Under the pieces are notes generated by a model. The model searched no databases. It worked only from the letters and a program-made list of their open reading frames with translations, and was not told where the DNA came from. Both the position numbers and the translations under genes were made by a program. A stretch of DNA of 64,000 bases from Mucilaginibacter sp. SJ (GTDB lineage Bacteria > Bacteroidota > Bacteroidia > Sphingobacteriales > Sphingobacteriaceae), in NCBI RefSeq assembly GCF_028993635.1, contig NZ_CP118631.1, positions 3,162,001 through 3,226,000 on the forward strand, in the 5' to 3' direction. This document shows, in pieces, positions 53,365 through 61,633 of this stretch; positions within the stretch are counted from its first letter, which is position 1; every line of letters starts with the position of its first letter.

Positions 53365-54114
53365 ATGAAAAAACTATTTTATAGCATAGCATTAAGTGTA
53401 TTGGTTGCCGCAGGCAGCTCATGCAAAAAGGTTGATAATTATGCCGCCCCCGATGTTACCTTAAAAGGTACAGTAACTGATGCCGGGAATGGCAAAAGCC
53501 TGCAAACAGAACAAGGTTCAGGCACCCGCATTAAATTATTGGAGATAAGCTGGAGCGACAACCCAACCCCGTTTTATATATCCTCATTCCAGGATGGTAC
53601 TTATCAAAATACCAAACTGTTTGCAGGCAAAAATGTAATTTCGGCAGAGGGTGCTTTTGTGCCATTGGTGCAGGTTGATAATACCGGCAAAACCATTGTT
53701 GATAAAAGCCAGACCGTTGATGTTAAAAGTGTGACCACCGTAAACTTTTCGGTTGAACCATTTTTAAGAATAGAATGGGCAGGCGATCCGGTTTTAAACG
53801 CTGATGGCACCATTACCACCAGCTTTAAAGTTACCCGGGGTACTGCCGATCCTAATTTTCAGCAAAACGTGAGCGATGTGGCTGTATTTGTTAATTCAAA
53901 CAACTACGTAGGCAATAATAACTACGATAACCGCTACACACCTAAGCTGAGCGGTAATGATGCAAATAACTCGGTTGGTAAAACTCTTAGTCTTACCACG
54001 CTTGGTGGCGCATTGCCGGGTAAAAGGAGCTATTTCATCCGCGTAGGTGCAAGGGTTTCCTATGGCCTTAATTACTATAATTATACCGACGTTAAAGAGG
54101 TAAAGGTTCCGTAA
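53365..54114 (+). CDS. DUF3823 surface lipoprotein
   Basis: 249 residues, lipoprotein signal with Cys in AGSSC. An Ig-like beta-rich fold follows, GTVTDAGNGKSLQTEQGSGT being typical of DUF3823. Such proteins are encoded next to SusCD and probably act as extra surface glycan-binding proteins. The Tyr/Asn-rich NNYVGNNNYDNRY near 180 may be a ligand loop. Confidence 0.85.
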   Translation: MKKLFYSIALSVLVAAGSSCKKVDNYAAPDVTLKGTVTDAGNGKSLQTEQGSGTRIKLLEISWSDNPTPFYISSFQDGTYQNTKLFAGKNVISAEGAFVPLVQVDNTGKTIVDKSQTVDVKSVTTVNFSVEPFLRIEWAGDPVLNADGTITTSFKVTRGTADPNFQQNVSDVAVFVNSNNYVGNNNYDNRYTPKLSGNDANNSVGKTLSLTTLGGALPGKRSYFIRVGARVSYGLNYYNYTDVKEVKVP

Positions 54115-54187
54115 AAACAAATAATACCTGTGTGAGGGAGGGGCCGTGGGAGTGGTTCCTTCCAACACAGTTTTATAAAATATAACT

Positions 54188-56374
54188 ATGAAGAATACGC
54201 TGCTTTTTTGTTGCGGACTTGCATTTGCTGCCGGGGCTTTTGCACAGGATACTAACCCGAAACCGGCATCCCTGAAAGAGAAAACGGCTTTCCAAACCAG
54301 CAGTCCCTGGAGGCCCGAAATTGATGTGCGATCAGATATTGCCATTGTTTACGGCACTAACGATCACCCTAATATGACCTTTGAGCAACGCGTTAAATCA
54401 TGGCGCGACCGTGGCTATGACGTAAATTTCATGACCGGTATTGCCTGGGGCGACTACAAAGATTACTTTTTGGGTAAATGGGATGGTAAAAACCACCTTG
54501 GCGTAGGGCAGGTAACCCAAAGAGGCGATACAATTTTCCACGGGAAGGATATGCCTTATGTAGTGCCCGATGATTCGTTTATCGAATACATGAAAACTGC
54601 CGTAGTCAAACGGGTAATAGATGTGGGTATCACCAACATCTTTTTAGAAGAACCTGAGTTTTGGGCCCGCGCAGGTTATAGCGCAGGCTTTAAAAACCAA
54701 TGGCAAAAATATTACGGCTTCCCATGGAAACCACAGAATGCATCTCCTGAAAATACTTACTTATCAAACAAGCTAAAATATAACCTGTACTATGAAACCA
54801 TCAAACAGGTATCATCATACGCCAAGGAGTATGGCAAAAGCAAAGGGATGAACATTAAGGTGTTTATTGCTACACACTCGCTGGTAAATTATTCGTCATG
54901 GCAAATCGTTAGTCCGGAGGCAAGTCTGGCATCACTACCGGGTATTGATGGTTACATCGCCCAGGTTTGGACGGGTACCTCGCGCGAGCCTACTTATTTT
55001 AATGGCTTAGAAAAGGAGCGTGTATTTGAGAACGCGTTTTTGGAATATGGTTCGGTAGTATCCATGACAGCGCCGACAGGTCGTAAGGTGTTTTTCCTGA
55101 CCGACCCGATTGAAGACCGTGTGCATGACTGGAGCGATTACAAACGCAACTATCAGGCTACTTTTACCGCCAAACTGTTGTACCCGATGGTTGCCGATTA
55201 CGAGGTAATGCCATGGCCCGAAAGGATCTATACACACCCCTACCCGGTATTGGGGACTAATGAAAAAACACTGATCCCTCAGTTTTACTCCACCCAGATG
55301 CAGATCATGGTAAACGCGCTGAATGATATGCCTGTTTCAACCAACAAAGTATCTGGTGTTAACGGAATCGGTGTGCTAATGAGCAATACCCTGATGTTCC
55401 AGCGTTTCCCTACACATAACGGCTTTGAAGATCCGCAGTTCTCTAACTTCTATGGTCAAACACTGCCACTGGTAAAGCGCGGCGTTCCGGTACAAACCGT
55501 ACACATGGAAAACCTGGGTTATGCGGCATCGCTTAAGGATATCAAAGTTTTGGTGATGAGCTACTCCAACATGAAACCGGTATCAGCAGAAGTTCATGAG
55601 CATTTGGCCGAATGGATTAAAAATGGCGGTGTACTGATCTACACCGGTCGCGATGATGATCCCTATCAATCGGTAATGGAATGGTGGGATACCAAAGGCA
55701 ATAATTTTAAAGCGCCATCACAGCACCTGTTTAAACTGCTGGGTATAAACCCAACCGGGAATGATCAGCGTTTTGCTGTTGGTAAAGGAGCGGTTTATGT
55801 GTTGAGGCAAAACCCGAAAGAGTATGTAATGCAGGCTAATAGTGATGATAATTTCATCAAAACTGTAAAACAAGCTTATGAAAAAGATGCCGATGGCGGT
55901 AAGCTAAAATTTAAAAATAGCATGTACCTGGAGCGCGGCCCGTATGATATTATTTCGGTAATGGACGAAAACACTGACAGCAAATCATACACTGTTAAAG
56001 GCCCCGTTATCGACCTTTTTGATCCGCAGTTACCTGTGTTGGATAAAAAAATCATCAATCCTAATGAGCAGGCCTTGTTATACGTAGTTAAACGTGTTGC
56101 GGATAAGAAACAGCCAAAAGTATTGGCATCGGCCTCAAGGATTTATGATGAAGCTATAACAGAAAACAGCTACAGTTTTGTAGCCAAAAGCCCGATTAAT
56201 ACATTAAACAGCGCCCGGATCTTATTGCCGGCGCAACCGAAAGAAACAGTAGTTACCGATAATACAGGAAAAACCATTGCTGATGTAAAATCCTCGTGGG
56301 ATAAATCATCAAAAACCCTGTACCTGGGCTTTGCCAACAGTCCCGATGGTATTAAGGTGAGCATTAAATGGTAA
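54188..56374 (+). CDS. Putative glycoside hydrolase of unassigned family (PUL)
   Basis: 728 residues with a signal peptide (ending AGAFAQ). The first 370 residues look like a TIM barrel: NFMTGIAWGDYKDYFLGKW, ITNIFLEEPEFWARAGYS (a Glu pair at the end of a strand, as acid/base in clan A enzymes), DGYIAQVWTG and WPERIYTHPYP. A second region (about 390-500) with IKVLVMSYSNMKPVSAEVHE and GGVLIYTGRDDDPY resembles the GATase-like domain of beta-galactosidases. A beta domain ends the protein. I cannot assign a CAZy family. Placed between DUF3823 and GH92, it probably acts on the same glycan. Confidence 0.7.
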   Translation: MKNTLLFCCGLAFAAGAFAQDTNPKPASLKEKTAFQTSSPWRPEIDVRSDIAIVYGTNDHPNMTFEQRVKSWRDRGYDVNFMTGIAWGDYKDYFLGKWDGKNHLGVGQVTQRGDTIFHGKDMPYVVPDDSFIEYMKTAVVKRVIDVGITNIFLEEPEFWARAGYSAGFKNQWQKYYGFPWKPQNASPENTYLSNKLKYNLYYETIKQVSSYAKEYGKSKGMNIKVFIATHSLVNYSSWQIVSPEASLASLPGIDGYIAQVWTGTSREPTYFNGLEKERVFENAFLEYGSVVSMTAPTGRKVFFLTDPIEDRVHDWSDYKRNYQATFTAKLLYPMVADYEVMPWPERIYTHPYPVLGTNEKTLIPQFYSTQMQIMVNALNDMPVSTNKVSGVNGIGVLMSNTLMFQRFPTHNGFEDPQFSNFYGQTLPLVKRGVPVQTVHMENLGYAASLKDIKVLVMSYSNMKPVSAEVHEHLAEWIKNGGVLIYTGRDDDPYQSVMEWWDTKGNNFKAPSQHLFKLLGINPTGNDQRFAVGKGAVYVLRQNPKEYVMQANSDDNFIKTVKQAYEKDADGGKLKFKNSMYLERGPYDIISVMDENTDSKSYTVKGPVIDLFDPQLPVLDKKIINPNEQALLYVVKRVADKKQPKVLASASRIYDEAITENSYSFVAKSPINTLNSARILLPAQPKETVVTDNTGKTIADVKSSWDKSSKTLYLGFANSPDGIKVSIKW

Positions 56375-56404
56375 AAGAGTCTTTTGAGAGAGAGTTGATT
56401 TATG

Positions 56405-56441
56405 CTTCCGTACGTGAAATTTCACGTGCGGAAGTTTTTTT
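56405..56441 (+). terminator. Terminator inside the PUL
   Basis: CTTCCGTACGTGAAA/TTTCACGTGCGGAAG stem followed by seven T. It lies between the unassigned hydrolase and GH92, so GH92 may be expressed at a lower level or from its own promoter. Confidence 0.75.
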
Positions 56442-56513
56442 GAAAAGAGATTCCGTAATTCGCTCAAAAAATTTGTCCTTGTATTGATAACGGCTATTCG
56501 GAAGATTTTTTAA

Positions 56514-56630
56514 TTCCCTCCCTTGGAAGGGGTGCGGTGGAAAGTGTTGTGGCGGGGAGGGGTTTGTAGGCTTTGCTAATGAATATGCATGGTGATTAAC
56601 CCCTCCCTACACCCTCCCGAGGGAGGGAAT
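56514..56630. repeat. Pair of REP-like elements in opposite orientation
   Basis: First unit CCCTCCCTTGGAAGGGG with a G-rich arm (56516-56560), second unit AACCCCTCCCTACACCCTCCCGAGGGAGGG (56597-56628) in inverted orientation, forming a two-element unit like a BIME. It occupies most of the 333-bp gap before GH92. Confidence 0.65.
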
Positions 56631-56707
56631 CGCGCGATCCCCGTTTTAAATTTCTTTGAGTACCGATAATACTGTATTGATTTGAAAATAAAGTCCCCAA
56701 ATAATAA

Positions 56708-58984
56708 ATGAAAAAATTACTTCTCCTGGCGTTTGCCTTTTTACCGGCAGCACTTTCGGCACAAGAAAAGGTGCCGTCACCTGTCGATCTGATCAACCCG
56801 CTTATGGGCACGCAATCAAAGCCATCGCTCTCCAATGGGAATACTTACCCGGCAGTAGCACTGCCATGGGGTATGAATTTCTGGACACCGCAAACCGGTA
56901 AAATGGGCGATGGGTGGCAGTACACTTATGATGCCGATAAGATCCTCGGTTTTAAACAAACCCATCAACCATCGCCCTGGATGAATGATTATGGCATGTT
57001 CTCGGTTTTCCCGGAAACCGGTAAATTAAAGCTTGATGAAAAAGAGCGCGCCAGCTGGTTCTCGCATAAAGCCGAAACCGCAAAACCATATTACTACAGC
57101 GTTTACCTGGCCGATTATGATGTAACAACCGAAATTACACCAACAGAGCGCGCTGCAAGTTTCCAGTTCACTTTTCCTAAAAGTGATAGCTCGCACATTG
57201 TGATCGATGCTTTCGATAAAGGTTCTTATATAAAAATCATCCCTGGTGAGCAAAAAATTGTTGGTTACAGTACCAAAAACAGTGGCGCCGTACCTGCCAA
57301 CTTCAAAAACTACTTTGTTATTTATGTAGATAAACCATTCGCGCTGGCCTCTGCATGGCATGACTGGAAACAAGATGCCGGTCAACTGGAATATACCGGC
57401 GATCATGCAGGAGCGGTAATCACCCTAAAAACTGCTAAAGGTGAAAAAGTTCATTTGAAAGTAGCTTCATCCTTTATCAGCATTGAGCAAGCCGAACTTA
57501 ACCTGAAACGCGAGTTGGGCAACGATGATTTTGCAGCAACCTGCCAAAAAGCAAAAGATACCTGGAACAAAACCCTGAGCCGCCTTAACGTTGAAGGCGG
57601 AACTATCGACCAAACCCGCACTTTTTACAGCAGCCTTTACCGTATGCTGTTTTTCCCTAACAAAATGTATGAGGTTGATGCTAACGGACAAAATGTGCAT
57701 TACAGCCCTTTCAATGGTAAAGTTGCACCGGGATACCTTTTTGCAGGTACCGGTTTCTGGGATACTTTCAGGGCACTTTATCCTTTCCTGAATTTGGTTT
57801 ACCCGTCTATCAACAAAGAAATGCAGGAAGGCCTGATCAATGATTACAAAGAAGGTGGCTGGCTGCCAGAATGGTCGAGCCCGGGCTACGCTGATTGTAT
57901 GATCGGTAACAACTCAGCATCGGTAGTTTCTGAAGCTTACCTGAAAGGCCTGCGCGGTTACGATATCGAAACCTTATACCAGGCGCTTAAACATGGTGCC
58001 AACAACGAAGGGCCTAATGCTACCGGCCGTCGTGGTGTACGGTATTATAACACTTTAGGCTATGTGCCATACAACGTAAAGATCAACGAAAATGCTGCCC
58101 GTACCCTCGAGTACGCTTATGACGATTTTGCTATTTACCAGTTGGGTAAGGCTTTGGGCAAACCTAAAAAGGAAATAGAGATCTACAAAAAACGCAGCCA
58201 GAACTACCGCAATATTTTTGATCCGCAAACTAAACTGATGCGCGGTAAAAACCAGGACGGTACTTTTGAAAAGCCTTTTAATCCGTTTAAATGGGGCGAT
58301 GCCTTTACCGAAGGTAACAGCTGGCACTATAGCTGGGGCGTGTTCCACGATATTCAGGGTTTAATAAACCTGATGGGCGGCAAGCAGCAATTTGCAGCCA
58401 AGTTGGATTCGGTGTTTGAAATGCCGCCGGTATTTGATGATAGCTACTACGGCGGCGTGATCCACGAGATTCGCGAAATGCAGATTGCAGGTATGGGCCA
58501 ATACGCGCACGGGAACCAGCCTATCCAGCACATGATCTATCTTTACAATCACGCAAATCAACCATGGAAAACTCAGTACTGGGTTCGTGAAGCAATGAAC
58601 AGGCTTTACCGGGCAGCTCCTGATGGTTACTGCGGCGACGAGGATAACGGTCAAACATCTGCCTGGTACATCTTCTCGGCCATGGGTTTTTACCCGGTTA
58701 CCCCGGCCAGCGACCAGTATGTTTTAGGTGCTCCGCTGTTTAAAAAAGTAACTGTTAATTTAGAGAACGGCAAAACCATCACCATTAACGCACCTAAAAA
58801 CAGCGACGAAAACAGGTACGTAAATACGCTTACTGTTGATGGCAAACCATATACCAACAACTGGTTAAGCCACAAAGGTTTGTTAAACGGTGCAGTGCTT
58901 GATTTTGATATGCAGGCCACTCCGAATAAAGATCGCGGTACAAAAGATGCCGATGTGCCTTATTCAATGAGCAACGAGAAATAA
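56708..58984 (+). CDS. GH92-family alpha-mannosidase
   Basis: 758 residues, signal peptide ending LSAQ. The GH92 fold is visible from GTGFWDTFRALYPFLNLVYP, GGWLPEWSSPGYADCMIGNN, EGNSWHYSWGVFHD and the acid cluster GYCGDEDNGQTSAWY with D644, E645 and D646. These enzymes are calcium-dependent exo-alpha-mannosidases acting by inversion. Together with SusCD it indicates use of N-glycan or mannan fragments. Linkage specificity (1,2, 1,3 or 1,6) cannot be told. Confidence 0.94.
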   Translation: MKKLLLLAFAFLPAALSAQEKVPSPVDLINPLMGTQSKPSLSNGNTYPAVALPWGMNFWTPQTGKMGDGWQYTYDADKILGFKQTHQPSPWMNDYGMFSVFPETGKLKLDEKERASWFSHKAETAKPYYYSVYLADYDVTTEITPTERAASFQFTFPKSDSSHIVIDAFDKGSYIKIIPGEQKIVGYSTKNSGAVPANFKNYFVIYVDKPFALASAWHDWKQDAGQLEYTGDHAGAVITLKTAKGEKVHLKVASSFISIEQAELNLKRELGNDDFAATCQKAKDTWNKTLSRLNVEGGTIDQTRTFYSSLYRMLFFPNKMYEVDANGQNVHYSPFNGKVAPGYLFAGTGFWDTFRALYPFLNLVYPSINKEMQEGLINDYKEGGWLPEWSSPGYADCMIGNNSASVVSEAYLKGLRGYDIETLYQALKHGANNEGPNATGRRGVRYYNTLGYVPYNVKINENAARTLEYAYDDFAIYQLGKALGKPKKEIEIYKKRSQNYRNIFDPQTKLMRGKNQDGTFEKPFNPFKWGDAFTEGNSWHYSWGVFHDIQGLINLMGGKQQFAAKLDSVFEMPPVFDDSYYGGVIHEIREMQIAGMGQYAHGNQPIQHMIYLYNHANQPWKTQYWVREAMNRLYRAAPDGYCGDEDNGQTSAWYIFSAMGFYPVTPASDQYVLGAPLFKKVTVNLENGKTITINAPKNSDENRYVNTLTVDGKPYTNNWLSHKGLLNGAVLDFDMQATPNKDRGTKDADVPYSMSNEK

Positions 58985-58985
58985 A

Positions 58986-59022
58986 CACCCCTCCCAACCC
59001 TCCCCAATAGGGAGGGCTTTTT
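58986..59022 (+). repeat. REP-like element after GH92, acting as terminator
   Basis: CACCCCTCCCAA then CCCTCCCCAATAGGGAGGG and seven T (CTTTTTTTG). It starts one base after the GH92 stop region, has the usual polarity, and is also a good terminator. Confidence 0.75.
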
Positions 59023-59163
59023 TGTAGGGACGCATCACATGCGTCTCCCGCCATGCTGATCAATTAGCTATGATAGGAGATACGGGTGATGCGTTTCTTG
59101 TTTAATGAGAATTATACTATCCGAAAAGCTTTACTTTTATCTTTTTTGTAACTTGCCTTATCA

Positions 59164-59721
59164 ATGAAAGGGCAAAAAACACATCATTCAGTACTACTCA
59201 TATGTCTTTTGGTACTGCCTATAGTCTTTGCTTTTTCCATGCGTCCTTCAGGCAAATACAATCTTGATTTTTTTACTACCCATAACCAATTTTACCTCTG
59301 CGATTCGGCCTTTACCGGTACCACCGGTGATACTACCTTTTGGAACACCGACGCCCAAAATGCGCGCTTAGGGACTACCGAAGATATCATCGGCATAAAA
59401 ATAGCCAGCTATGGCCACGTACGGGCCGAACTTAATGTGCTCAACACAGCCGACGCAGAAAAAGATTTCAGCAAATACGACCATGTTGTTGAGGGCAGTG
59501 TAAAACTAAGTTCGGGCATTATGGAAGTCCTGAATTTTCCGGATACCAAAATTATCTTAAAAGCCATTGTTACCCCGGCAAGATATCGCATACGCATTTA
59601 TTCGTATGCTGTAAAAAACGTAAATCCCGATGAGGATGAAGGTACCGATCACTATAAGATTACCCTTTGGCCCGGAGAAGGTAGGGAAAGGAAAGTATTG
59701 AAAGCCTACAGGGCGGACTAA
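59164..59721 (+). CDS. Secreted hypothetical protein
   Basis: 185 residues, with a hydrophobic start (about 10-25) of a signal peptide or anchor. The remainder is beta-rich with a C-terminal lysine-rich end, and DEDEGTDHYKITLWPGEG near the end. Not recognised. It is separated from the PUL by about 180 bp and a terminator, so is probably not part of it. Confidence 0.6.
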   Translation: MKGQKTHHSVLLICLLVLPIVFAFSMRPSGKYNLDFFTTHNQFYLCDSAFTGTTGDTTFWNTDAQNARLGTTEDIIGIKIASYGHVRAELNVLNTADAEKDFSKYDHVVEGSVKLSSGIMEVLNFPDTKIILKAIVTPARYRIRIYSYAVKNVNPDEDEGTDHYKITLWPGEGRERKVLKAYRAD

Positions 59722-59763
59722 TCCATTTATGCCCGCCCGAAACAAAGGTACATTAATCACGCA

Positions 59764-60672
59764 CTATTTATCGCTGATCATTATCGGGTTGCCTCCCTTT
59801 CCGCCGCCAATAATAATCACCTTGGCATTGGGCGAAAGCGCTATTTCCTTTTGTGCTTTTATGGCTTCGTATTGCAGTTGCTTATCCGATAACCCGGTTG
59901 AAAGGATACGCTGATAATCGGCAATACCCTGCGCTTCCACCCGCTTACGTTCGGCTTCCTGGCGTTCCTTTTGCAGTACGAACTCCATCTTCTGGGCATC
60001 CTGCTCGGCATTGATCTTTGATTCGATGCTGGCGCGTACCGAGGCTGGCAGGGTAATGTTGCGCACCAGGATCTGCTGCAGTTCAAGTCCGCGTTTTTCA
60101 AAACTGGCGGTAATGTAACGGTTTATTTTATCCTGGAACTCCTGCCGCTTGGTCGAATACAGATCGACAGCAGCATAAGCAACCGCGTTATCGCGGATGG
60201 CCGTGCGCGAAACCGGGCGAACGATCTTATCCACATAGTTTTCCCCTATGTTCTGCATAATGTAAGGGGCTTTATCGGGTTTTACTTTATACAGCACGGA
60301 AAGATCAATGGTAACTTCCAATCCATCTGATGAAAGCACACGGATAGCATCATCCCCCTCCTTCTGGCCCTCGTTATTTACCGCGCTCATGGTATAGGTC
60401 TGGGTCTGGACATCAAAAGTGGTGATCTCCACTACGGGGTTTACGATATGCAAACCGCTTTCAAGTACCTGGTCCTGCACCTTACCAAACAGGGCCTGCA
60501 CCCCAACCTTGCCTGGTTCAATTACCTTAAATATATTGAGCAACAGGCCAAGTACAACCATGGCTATACCTACCGCGGTTACCACGCCACTAAAGCGGCC
60601 GGCCGGTTCGGGCGAACGTTTGAGCACTATACCCACAATGAGTACAATAACTCCTAATACTGCTATAAACAT
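59764..60672 (-). CDS. Prohibitin/SPFH-domain protein
   Basis: 302 residues. Two N-terminal hydrophobic segments (about 2-16 and 30-47), then an SPFH domain (about 50-230, GKVGVQALFGKVQDQVLESG, ITLPASVRASIESKINAEQD) and a coiled coil to about 275. Prohibitin-like proteins form membrane microdomain rings with FtsH-type proteases. The C-terminus ends VIIIGGGKGGNPIMISDK, unusual for its glycines. Monocistronic. Confidence 0.9.
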   Translation of the reverse strand: MFIAVLGVIVLIVGIVLKRSPEPAGRFSGVVTAVGIAMVVLGLLLNIFKVIEPGKVGVQALFGKVQDQVLESGLHIVNPVVEITTFDVQTQTYTMSAVNNEGQKEGDDAIRVLSSDGLEVTIDLSVLYKVKPDKAPYIMQNIGENYVDKIVRPVSRTAIRDNAVAYAAVDLYSTKRQEFQDKINRYITASFEKRGLELQQILVRNITLPASVRASIESKINAEQDAQKMEFVLQKERQEAERKRVEAQGIADYQRILSTGLSDKQLQYEAIKAQKEIALSPNAKVIIIGGGKGGNPIMISDK

Positions 60673-60765
60673 GCAATGAAGTTAAGCTTTTTTTGCATGC
60701 TGCAAGCTTATTATAAAAGAATGTTTTTTAGTGGGATGGCGATTGTAAAATGCCGGGGATCGATG

Positions 60766-60911
60766 GTCGGCTTAGCATGATCGGCACAAGTTAGCCGGCG
60801 CTTGTTCCCTTTACACAAAACTTGCGCCATTAGATATTTTTTTTGCCGACTTAGCATAACGGCACAAGTTAGCCGGCGCTTGTTCCCTTTATACAAAACT
60901 TGCGCCATTAG
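60766..60911. repeat. Tandem repeat of about 67 bases, period about 78
   Basis: Copy 1 (60766-60832) and copy 2 (60845-60911) are nearly identical, with a one-base indel and few substitutions, e.g. CACAAGTTAGCCGGCGCTTG is conserved. A fragment GCGCCATTAGA repeats once more at 60912-60922. In one minus-strand frame both copies read MAQVL-KGNKRRLTC, but I regard this as non-coding. Confidence 0.85.
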
Positions 60912-60931
60912 AGCGCCATTAGAAGTAGAGA

Positions 60932-60964
60932 AGACTTACGAAGTTTTAAAAACTTCGTAAGTCT
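60932..60964. repeat. 33-base palindrome AGACTTACGAAGTTTT
   Basis: A perfect 16-1-16 inverted repeat with centre A. It ends about 20 bp before the stop of the following minus-strand gene, and can form an A/T-flanked hairpin, so it may terminate that operon. Confidence 0.8.
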
Positions 60965-60984
60965 GGAGCCTAATTAATATCGGG

Positions 60985-61200
60985 TTACTTAGCCCCTTTG
61001 CCTTTTTTATTTTGCGGGGCTTGCTGGGTCTCTTTAACTTGTTTCAAAAGCCTCAGCTTCATGAAAATCACAACTACGCCAACAACCATGGCACCGGCCA
61101 TGATCAGGTAGTTTTTTTCGGTGAACATTTTATAAGCAACAATAAAGCACAAAGCTACACCCATGGTGTAAAGCACATTGAGCACCAGTTTAAAGCCCAT
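60985..61200 (-). CDS. Small membrane protein (DUF6358-like)
   Basis: 71 residues with two helices at about 7-24 and 31-48 and a basic tail with KGKGAK. I think it fits DUF6358 but am not sure. It starts 2 bp after the rhodanese stop and is co-transcribed with it. Confidence 0.65.
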   Translation of the reverse strand: MGFKLVLNVLYTMGVALCFIVAYKMFTEKNYLIMAGAMVVGVVVIFMKLRLLKQVKETQQAPQNKKGKGAK

Positions 61201-61202
61201 TA

Positions 61203-61517
61203 TTAGTATACGTTTAATTCAGGGTCAATTTCGGCCTGCCATGCAAGGATCCCTCCTCTTAGGTTTGACAGATTGGTAAAACCCTGCTGCTCCAGCTGCA
61301 TAATAGCAGCCGCGCTGCGTTTACCGCTGCGGCACATTACTACTACCGGCTTGTCTTTACTTATCTTGTCCGATTCTATCAGCACTCCGCCAAGCGGTAT
61401 AAGCTGCCCGCCAAGGTTTGAAGTTTCGTATTCAAAATCTTCCCTAACATCAATCAGTTGAAAATCTTCGCCTTTATCAATTTTCTCTTTTAATTCCTGT
61501 ACGGTTATCTCGTTCAT
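61203..61517 (-). CDS. Rhodanese-like domain protein
   Basis: Single-domain sulfurtransferase of 104 residues. LIDVREDFEYE near the start and the active-site loop VVMCRSGKRSAAA with the catalytic Cys are complete, so it is a likely persulfide carrier in the cytoplasm. It precedes the small membrane protein. Confidence 0.92.
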   Translation of the reverse strand: MNEITVQELKEKIDKGEDFQLIDVREDFEYETSNLGGQLIPLGGVLIESDKISKDKPVVVMCRSGKRSAAAIMQLEQQGFTNLSNLRGGILAWQAEIDPELNVY

Positions 61518-61633
61518 GTTAAATGTAATTATAATTCAAAGGTAGTTTTTTTCTTAATCAAATATTTAGGCTTGTTATTTGTAACAATCAAAGTATATAA
61601 GCGTTTCATATATGTTTACACAATAATTACTTA

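Noticed and set aside
54124..54165. Further REP-like copy (GAGGGAGGGGCCGTGGGAG) after DUF3823
   Set aside because: G-rich but without a clear hairpin or arm match; too weak to call.
60711..60908. 65-residue minus-strand frame with repeated MAQVL-KGNKRRLTC
   Set aside because: It is only a translation of the tandem DNA repeat; no promoter, no signal and no independent support.
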